From Trachelipus rathkii (Eukaryota; Arthropoda; Malacostraca; Isopoda; Trachelipodidae): a DNA stretch of 12,500 nucleotides. The notes under the pieces are model-generated. The model searched no databases and was not told the origin of the DNA. It was given only the letters and a program-made list of their open reading frames with translations. Both the position numbers and the translations under genes were made by a program. Numbering within the stretch: the first letter of the stretch is position 1; every line of letters starts with the position of its first letter. The DNA is taken from contig JABUQX010078252.1 of assembly GCA_015478945.1 (NCBI GenBank), positions 1-12,500 on the forward strand, written 5' to 3'. Positions 1 through 9,689 of this stretch are shown piece by piece.

Positions 1-575
1 TCGTTGAGATGCCTTCACTCCTCTTGGGAAACAAAGCTTTGAATGGAACCTGGCAGATTTCCTTTTAGTCCATTTCGGTTAAGAGCGGTAACACATCTTG
101 GCATTAACATCCTTAAAGGTTAAGGGTCAAACCACACTCTAGGGACTATTCTAAAAAATACATAATAAATGTCACATTGTAAGGGCCTCCGCTAGCTCAA
201 AGTCATTGCTTCCTATAACATTATAACTATATCCTATACTATAACTACCCCTCTACTTGTAGCCGTATTCATATATAATAATATACATACTAATAGTACA
301 CCAAATAGATATACTATTATATAATTATATATAAATGAATATATATATATACTATATATATTGATAGTGTTGTGCTAAAGAAATAATTAGAAATAATGTG
401 TTATGTTTAATAATTGCTCTTGAAAATGACTTGAGTTAAAATTGATTTAGTGTAATAATTATTACCCAAATAATTAATTGACTATTTAAGAAGTATTAAC
501 CGGCGTTATTGATTTTTTATTCAGTCTTAACTAATTACTACATAGTATATAGTGGATAATTCTGGATTTTTTTTG
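1..575. other. Unassigned AT-rich flank
   Basis: No gene was recognised here. The first 220 bases are of mixed composition and are stop-rich in the frames I read. A short inverted repeat lies at 111-125 (CCTTAA, AGG, TTAAGG). From about 270 to 370 the sequence becomes TA-rich, and 370-560 is AT-rich but not simply repetitive. The segment could be a decayed transposon piece or intergenic DNA; I cannot decide which. Confidence 0.6.
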
Positions 576-586
576 TTTCTCCTCTC

Positions 587-628
<42 letters not shown>

Positions 629-657
629 CTCATCTCTCTCTCTCTACTCTCTCTCTT
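576..657. repeat. (CT)n microsatellite, interrupted
   Basis: About 80 bases of almost pure pyrimidine made of CT dinucleotides, broken by extra C (CTCCTC) and single A bases near 631 and 646. The given strand is polypyrimidine and the opposite strand polypurine. Such mirror-symmetric tracts can form intramolecular triplex DNA and slip during replication; that is known of the sequence class, not shown here. The Ser/Leu-rich reading frame across it is only a translation of the repeat. Confidence 0.95.
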
Positions 658-999
658 ACTTTCATGTCCTTCCTTTTAAATTACATTTTTTGCCCAATGT
701 TTCTGCTTCTATTTTGTTCTTATTAACTATTTATTCCACTATTATATCTAATGTTTCTGTTCGTCTCATATCTCATTGACAGCTCCTTCCTCATTTCTGT
801 TTTCACAATAAGGAAATAAATGAAAAAATGTTTTTTCAGGAATTGGAATCGCTTTTTAAACATTCATAGGAAGACAACTCCTAACAATGCATTATTTATA
901 AAAATATTGAAGGGAAGTCTTACACTCTCATCTCTACAATATTTATATAATAGTCACAAAGAGCTTTACAAATACGCACACCCACCTCATCGCCCACAC

Positions 1000-1004
<5 letters not shown>
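658..1004. other. Unassigned AT-rich interval between microsatellites
   Basis: No gene was recognised. An ATG-initiated frame begins at 820 and runs into the CA/TA repeat. Its residues before the repeat show no motif I know, and its last third is translated microsatellite. A pyrimidine run ending in CAG at 832-839 resembles a splice acceptor, but such sites are frequent by chance and no matching exon is visible. Confidence 0.55.
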
Positions 1005-1030
<26 letters not shown>

Positions 1031-1052
1031 CACACATATATATATATATATA
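1005..1052. repeat. Compound (CA)n-(TA)n microsatellite
   Basis: Thirteen uninterrupted AC units (1005-1030) are followed by CACAC and then pure AT dinucleotides to about 1052, where the tract grades into the interrupted TA domain. CA/TA compounds are a classic animal microsatellite. CA can adopt Z-DNA and TA can extrude as a cruciform, both being general properties of the class. The array length is the part most likely to differ between individuals or assemblies. Confidence 0.95.
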
Positions 1053-3360
1053 ATAATACTATAATTAGTATATAATATTATATATATATATATACTATAT
1101 ATATACAATATATATATATATAATATAATACTATATATATTATATATAAGTAAATATATGCTATATATATTTATCTAATATATAATTATATATATATATT
1201 GTTAGCATATGATATATATCATTAATAATAATAACTATATATTATATATATATATTAACTTATATTTATAATAATACTAATATATATACTATTATATATC
1301 ATCTATACAATAAGCAAATTTATAAAAATGCTAACTACTAAGTATATATTTATATACTACATAGATATAGTAATATAGTATATAACGTAACTATATATAT
1401 ATTTATACTAATCATTTACTATTTATATATTTATAACTTCACGATTTATAATATATATAAGCTCACTATCGACGGTACACTTCAATTTCTTTCTTCTAAT
1501 AATTATTATCATTATACCTAGTACCCGTATATATCCTATATACTCATACCATACCATTCCCCAAACAAATAAATATAAGAGTCTAGCTTATTAAAACATT
1601 TTAAACTATTAATATAAAATTTGAAGTACTATATGAATATCATACAGTAAGTTTAAATAATAAATATATAAATAGTATTTTCCGTAATTACCTTAATATC
1701 AAACCTGTTCTAATCATATATCACTTATACTACTAATATATATATATTATATAACTTATATATATATATATATCATAATAATATATACTATATATAAGAT
1801 ATATATACATATATTACCTATTACCTATATATAATATATATATATATATATACTATATATATATATACTAGTATATATATATATTATATATATATATATA
1901 ATATATACTTATGTATATATATATATATACTAATCACCCTAACCCCTATATAATATATATATACTATAAATATATAATATAGTAACAATCGCCAAACATA
2001 CCGAATATAGTATATATATATAATAGTACTATATAAAATATATCATATTAAATATACCTCAACTCATAATATATTATAATACCTTAAAATTGAATTATAT
2101 ATAATCACTCTGAAATCACTATTCAATATATATATATATATATATACGTATGATATACTCAACAATTTTAATCACACTCAACTGAAAGCCACATAATACT
2201 CTCAACTATATACCATTATTATACGGATACTTACGCGTTATTCGTTGACTAATATATATCATATATCATCAGAAATCTATACCGTAATTAATATTTAATA
2301 ATATTATATAATATATATATACTATATACTTACTATATATATTAAAATAATATATACATTTTATTACATTACTACCCTATATTATATATAACATATACAC
2401 AACATTTATACTATACCACATCTACCTATATAAATATACTCACACAACGCACGTATATACATAAATGTATTATGTAAGTTATCATAACTATCAGTACTAA
2501 CCTAATAGTACTAACAACACTGTGACAACTCGATATATATGAACAGCTCTGCTACTTCTTATATAGATCAATATATGTATATATAATAATACTATATATA
2601 TATACTAATATAAACGATATATATATATAATATAAAGCTATATATATATATTATATATACGAGTATATACTATGATTTTAGTAAGATTCTTAATTAAATA
2701 TATACGATTATATACTATAATACTAACGTATAAGTGACGGAATTTTGTGAAGTCATAACGTCGTAATTATGAAACATATTCCTATATACAACTATATATA
2801 CATATATATACCCTTGTTTTTACAACATCAGTATATAAATATATGTTCTCACATCACTAATATATACTATATATATTATACATTAAATATATATATATAA
2901 TAAATATATAAAATAGCTAATAAATATATTTTAAGTACTACAGGTTTTAAGCTATGTATAGATATAAAATATATATACTCTACATCACTTATACTATATA
3001 GATACTTATTAGTTAATATCAATCATCATCAACTTATAAAATGAGAACTTTCTATATATACTAGATATATTATACTACCTAAACGCATATCACGACTATA
3101 TATCTGAGGCCGTAGTACATACATATTATATATTATCGTATATTATATATATATAAATATAAGCACACTCATACTTACACTAGAATATACCTATATATTA
3201 TTAATATCCGTATACACTTCAGAATCATACCGTTTCTATACTTATACTTACATCTAAACAATTAATATATATATATATATATAAACTAAATAATATATAT
3301 ATCTATAAATAATATAAAAATATATCGTATATATAGATATACTTAATAATTACATAGGAT
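1036..3360. repeat. Long interrupted (TA)n domain
   Basis: About 2.3 kb dominated by TATATA blocks of roughly 8-25 bases, separated by short interruptions such as ACT, AATA and ATAC and by a few less repetitive stretches (about 1470-1730, 2160-2290 and 2400-2560). There are no open frames of consequence and no recognisable gene. Interruptions on this strand are more often C than G. Either this is an old, mutated TA microsatellite cluster or the consensus is poor across TA repeats; the sequence alone does not distinguish these. Confidence 0.85.
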
Positions 3361-3398
3361 ATCATACCTAACCTCGAAAATTTAAACATTTTAAATAA

Positions 3399-3450
3399 TT
3401 TATTAGAGTCGACATTTCGGCAAGAATCTGTCTTCATTTCACAGGCTCAC
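3399..3450 (-). mobile_element. 3' terminal motif of Penelope-like element copy A
   Basis: Read on the minus strand, this holds CCTGTGAAATGAAGACAG, then ATTCTTGCCGAAATGTCGAC, then CTCTAATAAATT. It lies about 180 bases beyond the last recognisable codons of the broken element at 3623-4663, in the same orientation. A 'GAAGA...CGAAA(C/T)GTCGAC' string of this kind is a familiar feature of the non-coding ends of PLEs and related elements. The AATAAA at 3404-3399 could serve as polyadenylation signal. A short stem (AAGA/TCTT) is possible. The full hammerhead core (CUGAUGA...GAAA) is not present, so ribozyme activity is not claimed. Confidence 0.55.
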
Positions 3451-3622
3451 AATAGTAATGATAAAAGTTTAAATAAAAATATTATTATATATATCAATAA
3501 TAATTACAGAATAATATAAAAGTTAAAAAAATAAATCATATGAAAAATTATCACCGAAGAGAATATCTAGTGTAGTAAAGAGTTAAGGATTTAGACGATC
3601 TAACTTTGCTACTAAAGGACTG

Positions 3623-4663
3623 TTAAAAATTTAGATTTTCAATTAAGGTCGGTTTGAGATGCCCAAATATACAAGGATCTAACAACTGAAGATCGGTTCC
3701 TCAGTTTGGGACAATATTCCAAAACTTGTATCCTGTATATGGCGGCCTTCCTGAAGAGAATGAGCATTATATAGCTGAATAAGGGAGGATGACTCTACAT
3801 GTTCTTGGACTCGTGTTTAATGGGAATGTTTCCAGCACTGTGGAAAAGACTTCGTATTTTCTAGCAAATATAGATAGCATCACAGTCACCCGCACTTGTA
3901 ATGATATAATATTACTGATGAGCATAAAGGTAATGGCAGTTTATCTTTGAATTTAAAAATATTTCCAAATTTTGTTTTCACTCAAAAATATAAACCAAAT
4001 TTAAACTGTGGAAAGTTTGTTTTTAAAACTAAGTCAATTTTACGGACGAATTTCTTAACTCATTCTCCCCAGAAAAGGCAACTTCATATAATCAAAAATA
4101 TCCTTAAGAGCTGTTAATTTAGCTTGAGATTTGTCCTTTAAAATTTGCTGAAAGTAATTTCGAAAAGTTATGCAAGTCAATAAAAATTTCGTTCCCACTT
4201 CTCAGAAATAATGTCTTCAAAAAATCAAGTTCTTTTGTAAAATTAACATAAATGACGAAATTTGTATCCCTGTCAAAAAAAAGTTTAATTAAGTTGATTT
4301 AAAAATATTGAGGAATAAAAGAATAAAATTTTTTCGTCAATCCAGTAAAAGTAGATTTCTTGAGGCGACACTGGTGTGAAATTTGTTGTTATCCTGCATA
4401 TATCGACATCCAGAAATGCCAAAGAATTATTTTGCTTTCTACATCAACAGTGAATTTTATATTCGGGTGTTTAGAGTTGACATATTGCCAAAAAACTTTA
4501 TCTACATATCTTCAGACTTAAAGAAGAAGAAAAGGAGTCGTCCACAGTACCCTCCCCTATTAAATATAGTTTAGAAAATCTCCGACCATTCATTTAACCA
4601 CAAATTTTTCATAAAAAAACACATGAAGATGTACTAAGAGTGTGGACCTAAAGGAACCTGCCT
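3623..4663 (-). pseudogene. Penelope-like retroelement copy A: RT and GIY-YIG, broken
   Basis: A degraded PLE open reading frame, transcribed right to left. PLE proteins copy RNA into DNA and nick target DNA with a GIY-YIG nuclease. From the 5' side I see: a PLGP block (4658-4634) as in the RT palm; LWLNEWSEIF (near 4600); the catalytic YVDD at 4549-4537 with one extra base between Y and VDD; YVNSKHPNIKFTVDV (4484-4441); NNSLAFLDVDIC (4431-4396); KSTFTGLTKKFYSFIPQYF (about 4360-4302); KELDFLKTLFLRSG, inside a 51-codon open run (4274-4119); KIDLVLKTNFPQFKF (4041-3997); FKFKDKLPLP and YKCG (3957-3889); then a one-base shift to DCDAIYI (3887-3867), matching the C..C and YIG core of the endonuclease. 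HLKPTLIENLNF followed by TAA (3623) closes it. The 5' half of RT is missing where the TA array starts. Many frame changes and stops mean no functional protein. The order palm-YVDD-thumb-GIY-YIG is diagnostic of PLEs. Assignment was by eye; the clade is uncertain. Confidence 0.85.
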
Positions 4664-4727
4664 CATTAATATATATATAATATATGATATATATATAATA
4701 TATATATATTATATAATAAACTATAAT

Positions 4728-4759
<32 letters not shown>

Positions 4760-4782
4760 GTATATATATATGATATAATAGC

Positions 4783-4818
<36 letters not shown>

Positions 4819-5267
4819 TATATATAATATATATATATATATATATGATATAATATATATATATACCTAGTATACTATAATACTAGTAGTATATATTATA
4901 CTTATAGTATAATTATCATATATAAAATTATACATACAATATATAGTATATATTATATATATAATATATACTACTCCATATTATATATATATAATAGTTA
5001 GACTATATATATATATATACTACTACTAGTATATATATACTATATATACTATAATAATCCTAAATACTTATACCTAATCTACTACATTATATCATATATA
5101 TAATATCATTATATAATACTTATAATAAATAGTATATAGATATACTAATACTAACTATAATAGTATCACCCCCTCACTATTAACCTATGCCTACTAACTC
5201 ACCAACATCTACCCCTTACTCGAGTGCAGTCACCCTATACTAATATATATATATATATATATATATA
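4664..5267. repeat. (TA)n domain abutting PLE copy A
   Basis: About 600 bases of TA-rich repeat with ACT/AATA interruptions, starting immediately after the last PLE residues (4663) and ending in a clean TA run at 5244-5267. The stretch 5168-5240 is different: it is strongly C-rich on this strand (24 C against 2 G in 5161-5220) with no coding sense. No continuation of the reverse transcriptase was found on its far side. Confidence 0.9.
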
Positions 5268-5710
5268 CGGAAAGGAAATACCTCATGGCTCTGGTGCAGA
5301 TCGTTAATGTTACGCACGTTGTAAAAGGGAAAGAACCGAACACGTTACAAGGACGCACGCAAAAAATGAGCATTCAAAAGAGAAAAATATTTAAATTATT
5401 CCATTTATTCCTCACCTTTAACCCATAGACTTGACTTATCGCTCTCATTATTTCAACTAGCGCATCTTTTGAAGGCAAGAATAACATTCTCGAGTCATAC
5501 CCAATACCTCGCCTACACCCGAGTCTCGAGGACTCGTTATACATCTAGAGAGTGGGCGCTATGCCACAGGAGCCTTAGTCATAAAAGGATACATACTAGA
5601 TAATGCATGATGAGCTGCGAAATAATACTATGTCAACATACCTCACAAATACAGTGCCGCAATAATTCTACGCTTAAATTTATAAAAGTTAATCATTTAT
5701 TAATATACGA
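5268..5710. other. Unassigned island of higher complexity
   Basis: This stretch has balanced composition compared with its surroundings. On the plus strand one frame stays open from 5370 to the TAA at 5601-5603 (77 codons) but has no ATG, so it is not offered as a gene; parts of it are Ser/Arg-rich and I recognise no domain. The 6-base string CGAGTC occurs at 5490 and 5520, and the second copy forms an inverted repeat with GACTCG (5520-5536). The start (5310-5360) carries ACGCACG twice. It may be an unclassified mobile-element fragment. Confidence 0.5.
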
Positions 5711-7360
5711 AAATATATAAATTGTATTTATATCTGACACACATATAAACATAGCTAAGTTCCCATTGGCATACCAAAATCGTTTTTCTTTTGGAACTGA
5801 TACATAGTCCTGCACATTCTATCACTACTATAATTAAAACTTATGCATACTAAATTACAGTTAATCCATTTTGTGAGACTAATAATCATAATAATTAAAA
5901 AAAAACTTCCATACAATTCAATTTTAATATATTGTTACTCATGCAACTAAACATATATTTATATACTATATAAACCTAATATATATACTATTATATAAAT
6001 CATTATACAGTAGAATATTTGCACAAAATATGATTTAAGACCAACATTTTGGTATGAATGTCTTGACTTATAAAATATATTACGAAAACATGAATTTTAC
6101 CAACGTGTAAAGAAAGTTTATGCAATTATACTAAACACATCAGTCCACAGCCGCACATACTCTCGTTAAACATACTATAATACGGTATAGTAATAATTAG
6201 TAGCTCATAGCCACCGTCCTGCCAATCTGAGCCTCGTATTAAAACAAATCACGCTTAATAATAATAGTACATAATATTACCCTAGTCATGCAACATCGGC
6301 GACCCGCAAGCCACTAAAGCCTACTAATACTAGTATATATAAATATTCATTATACATAAATACTATACCTCATAGCAGAACAGCATTTTTGTCACTAAAT
6401 ACCCTTCCCACAGTTCAGTTTTTACCCTTTTCACTGAGAAACTATATAACTATGCTTGTATCATATACCTATATAAGCTAATATAGATTCAACATATACA
6501 TACATACGCGTATCCCAATAATCATGAAATTCACTACGCCTACAACTTTATAAATCCGTCTACTACGCGCTATATTATACTGCATCGAAGTCATCGCGGT
6601 TTGTACTTAACCGACTATATAACTAGCTAACTACGGTTATATATACATGAATGTATCACTAATATACGAACATCTTAAATTCAACCCCAATCATGTGAGA
6701 CGGCGTCTACGTAGCAGCCAAGAGCCACCAACCATCCATCGACGTCGTCAGGATGCCTTATACCTATCTAAAGGAAATGTATGTATTAAATATGTATATA
6801 ATATATATATATATGCACTCACTAGTACTACTGAGAATACTTAATCATCATACGCCAACCTTAATATCTCTATATCAGCTATACTTATATCCTTAAACAA
6901 AACCTATTACTGCTATTACCTATATATCTAGCTACGACTAAACTATCAGTACTAATAGTTACAAACCCGCTCAATCTCGCTACCGACAACTGAACCCACC
7001 AGCCATATACTACACTATACCTCACGCACGCTGCGAACAACTGAGCTACATACTACGAGTAACTAGTATACAACGCCTATAGTACTATTACCTACCAATG
7101 TATATGCTACTATTATTATAGCTGTATAATTATAATATTAACAGTAGCCCCAGTAACTCACAACCTTATATCTACTACCATATTACGTCAAGATAAAACG
7201 CAGTTATAAACTAAGCTATATCACGACAATGTAATGATCAGATACTAACTCTATACTAACCTATAACTTAAGTTAGAATATATTAACATATGCATCATTA
7301 CTGTAACTAGAATATGTAATATATATTTAACTACTCCATGCCTAGTATACTAACTCCTAT
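5711..7360. other. AT-rich low-complexity interval, no gene seen
   Basis: A mixture of TA-dinucleotide blocks, ACTA/TACTA-type strings and short non-repetitive patches (5755-5830, 6030-6150, 6370-6450, 6680-6770). No reading frame of note was found. The patch at 6686-6762 is the most GC-rich in this interval, but its small frame (starting 6647) runs into TATA repeat and resembles no known protein. The stretch 6960-7080 is C-rich and G-poor on this strand. Most of it reads like scrambled microsatellite. Confidence 0.6.
6041..6078 (-). mobile_element. Possible further copy of the PLE terminal motif
   Basis: The plus-strand sequence ACATTTTGGTATGAATGTCT with TTGACTT after it parallels the plus-strand form of the copy A terminal motif (ACATTTCGGCAAGAATCTGT followed by CTTCATTT), with several substitutions and a three-base gap. 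Orientation would be the same as copy A. No coding remnant of a PLE was seen next to it. At this divergence, in AT-rich DNA, chance similarity is a real alternative. Confidence 0.25.
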
Positions 7361-7560
7361 ACATATATATATATCACACAATTATTTTTACGATTCGACT
7401 ACTTTCCTCACTGCACTCGAACTCAAAATTAAAGTCAAAATCCCAGCTCTACAATATTCAAAGAAAGAGCCCTCAAAAAAAGCAATAGAAATAAGAATAA
7501 ATTAACCTATCAATTAATCTATCATTACTAGCTGATATATATATATTATATGACTATCTT
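7361..7560. other. Unassigned short island
   Basis: About 140 bases (7378-7510) are less repetitive than their surroundings, purine- and C-rich on this strand, with no open frame and no recognised motif. A TA run (7534-7552) separates it from the motif that follows at 7561. If that motif is a PLE end in plus orientation, this island would be where its body or trailer should lie, but I see no PLE residues in it. Confidence 0.45.
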
Positions 7561-7596
7561 CATGTGAAAGGGACAGATTCGTTCGTTTTGTCATGA
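7561..7596 (+). mobile_element. Second copy of the PLE terminal motif, opposite strand
   Basis: CATGTGAAAGGGACAGATTC followed by GTTCGTTTTGTCATGA aligns with the copy A terminal motif (CCTGTGAAATGAAGACAGATTC, TTGCCGAAATGTCGAC). GTGAAA and GACAGATTC are exact and TGTC is shared at the same spacing to within a base or two. It reads on the plus strand, opposite to copy A. This suggests a second, truncated element end rather than part of copy A. A nine-base exact core flanked by matching positions is more than expected in unrelated DNA, but I could not compute significance. Confidence 0.4.
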
Positions 7597-8100
7597 TATA
7601 TTACTCTCATATTACTATATGATACTCAACTAAAATCACTAACTATAGTACAGTATATGACGTTATATTACTATATAATATATAAGCTAAAATAGTGCAA
7701 ATATATATATATATTACCATATAATATATATATATACTTGATATATAGTATATACGATCTATTAGCAGCGTACATATAGTATAGACATACGATATAATAT
7801 ATACTATAGTAGCGAATACTTACCATAAGACCGTATATATATACCTATGCTATACGATATTATAGTACTATTAACATTAACTACATAACATAATGTTAGT
7901 GGCGCAGCATACTATAACTAGCTATATACGATCAATAATATAATATGATAATACTACGTATATACCAGTAAACTTATACACCATATATAATAATAATACC
8001 GTATTAATCCTGATCAGCTCAAATATATAATCTAGTATACAGTCACTTACTCTCTCATCGTTACACATATGATAAATAAGATAATATACTCATCAATAGT
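7597..8100. other. TA-rich low-complexity interval
   Basis: Interrupted TA/ACTA repeats with scattered CG and GC dinucleotides (ACGATAT, TAGCAGCG, GTGGCGCAG). No reading frames, no gene and no clear tandem unit were found. It is similar in texture to 6450-7360. Confidence 0.7.
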
Positions 8101-8570
8101 TTCCCCATTTAAAGAGTTCTTAAAATTTAGCCCTCAAACAGTCGTATATATCGTTAAATATAACAAGACTTTTTAAAAACCATTTATAAACTTAACATGA
8201 AAAAAATGTGAAAAAAAAGAAAATTTCCTTCTTCTCAACTAATAATTATGCAATTCTGGTATGATGAATTATCCTGTTTCCTCTTCAATAACCTTAAAAA
8301 CTTTTCTTTATGAATCTTTAACCGAGGGTAAATACATCAAAAGTACCACCGTTCATGTAAAGGGCAAAATGACATCACACATTCCTCTCTCTCTCTACGC
8401 TCCAATTGCTTGCAGTATTTCATACCGAACACTACATCTTGTCCTTTTTTTCTCGACTATAAATCTTTTAAGCATCCTGTGACCGCGATCCAAAGTTAAA
8501 AAAACCCTTATCTGACAACTTTTAAAATTGTGTCTTCACTACTGAAATGAAAACTTAGTTATATACGATA
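8101..8570 (-). mobile_element. Probable 3' part of PLE copy B, poorly resolved
   Basis: This lies directly downstream, in minus orientation, of the GIY-YIG fragment at 8571-8820. On the minus strand just after it, one frame gives SEDTILK and a neighbouring one LSDKGFFNF (about 8545-8490), which would fit a PLE carboxy-terminal tail in changing frames, but no motif is decisive. Towards 8101 the sequence is ordinary AT-rich DNA with A and T runs. A plus-strand frame of 73 codons starting at 8261 has no recognisable domain and lies antisense to the inferred element; I do not call it a gene. Confidence 0.35.
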
Positions 8571-8820
8571 TCAAACCTTTTTTTCATTTTTCAAAAAACC
8601 GTAAAAGCGAGCGGATCCCGAGGTAACAAATCGGTTCTTATCGGGACAAATTAAATAATGCACTTAACTTATCGTTGCCTCTCCTAACTTCAACCCCTGT
8701 TTTGCTCTTTCTTCTAATTTTAAAGTTTTTAGTTTCTCCAAAATAGGAATCACTACAATTAATACATCGCATTTTAATACCCCCTCCTGCCACTTCACGC
8801 TTGCCTGGTGTTATTATTAA
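8571..8820 (-). pseudogene. Penelope-like element copy B: GIY-YIG endonuclease fragment
   Basis: A minus-strand frame open from 8820 to the stop at 8640-8638 contains GGGIKMRCINC, then SDSYFGET, NFKIRRK, EVRRGND and SALFN. This is the order of a PLE GIY-YIG domain: GIY strand, Cys pair, Y-x-G-E-T, the Arg helix and the S-A-hydrophobic-N segment. After a frame shift, 8636-8571 gives GSARFYGFLKNEKK, matching the end of the same domain (a small residue-A-R segment followed by a Lys/Arg-rich helix). The nuclease nicks the integration target in intact elements. Here the Tyr of GIY is missing and frames change, so it is inactive. No reverse transcriptase was found upstream, where the DNA soon turns TA-rich. 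Motif spelling differs from copy A (CGDCDAIYI), so this is a separate element, probably of another PLE lineage. Confidence 0.72.
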
Positions 8821-8840
8821 TCAGAGAGCGTCGCGACACA

Positions 8841-8863
8841 GTTCTTCCTGGAAACTGAAGAAC
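8841..8863. other. Inverted repeat, 7-bp perfect arms
   Basis: GTTCTTC (8841-8847) and GAAGAAC (8857-8863) flank a 9-base loop. It lies 20 bases upstream, in element orientation, of the recognisable GIY-YIG codons of PLE copy B, in what would be the RT-to-endonuclease linker. It could be a chance hairpin within degraded coding sequence; no function is claimed. Confidence 0.6.
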
Positions 8864-8880
8864 CCATATGTAATAATTAA

Positions 8881-9689
8881 TTAGGTAGAGAAGAACAGGA
8901 GATAATTACTAGCTATAGACTATACATAATAACACCGTATATCCTCTATACGTCTGCAATACCTACTATTATTAATCTATCAATATCTATATACTTCCTC
9001 TCACCATACTATAAATTAAGACGTATATATGAACTACTAATAACGTATCTAGATAGTAACTAACTAATAATTACGAATATATACTTGCATCATTCACCAT
9101 ATATAGTATACTAAATACTAAATCTAAATATATACATATAAAATTATATAAGTATAATTAAAACATATATATAATAGATATATACATATATATATATACT
9201 TATATATACTATATTATACTATATATACGTATAATACTATATATATTCACGATTACATATAATTATATATTTTATATATAATATAATATATACCTACCTA
9301 CCTAATATTATACAATATATATTAGTAAATAGTATATAATATATATAATATAAAACTACTATATAGTATTATTATATATATAGTAGCATATAATATATCA
9401 CTATTATATATATACTATATTATATACTCTATATATAGATATAGTATAATAATATAGATAATATAGATATATATATATATATATATAATACAATACTATA
9501 TATATATAATATAATCTATATAGCATATATATATATAATATACTATACTATAGTATATTATATATAATCAGAAAATATTACAATAATAAATATATAATAT
9601 ATAATAATACATATAATATATATATATATATATATACTATATCTCTTATATATATATATATAATATATAATATATATTTTATATATATT
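8881..9689. repeat. (TA)n domain
   Basis: A transition zone of ACTA/TACTA-type sequence (8905-9120) passes into dense interrupted TA repeats (9121-9689), including a run of about 24 bases near 9465-9487. No genes were found. The small minus-strand frames near the right end mostly encode Ile/Tyr runs translated from TA repeat. Confidence 0.9.

Noticed and set aside
552..779. 75-codon plus-strand frame rich in Leu/Ser
   Set aside because: Most of it is a translation of the CT microsatellite; the rest has no recognisable motif.
820..1108. Frames on both strands over the CA/TA repeat
   Set aside because: The ends consist of His-Thr, Val-Cys or Ile-Tyr runs from the dinucleotide repeats, and no domain is visible in the remainder.
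1934..1948. Telomere-like CACCCTAACCCC
   Set aside because: It is a single partial unit with no tandem array, within TA repeat.
3405..3450. Hammerhead ribozyme in the PLE terminal motif
   Set aside because: CGAAA is present, but the CUGAUGA box and a convincing stem II are not, so a catalytic core cannot be supported.
4383..4574. 63-codon plus-strand frame
   Set aside because: It is antisense to the RT region of PLE copy A, whose minus-strand blocks (YVDD, NNSLAFLDVDIC) explain the sequence. The same applies to a 53-codon plus-strand frame at 3789-3950.
8261..8482. 73-codon plus-strand frame
   Set aside because: No motif is visible, and it lies opposite the likely 3' part of PLE copy B.
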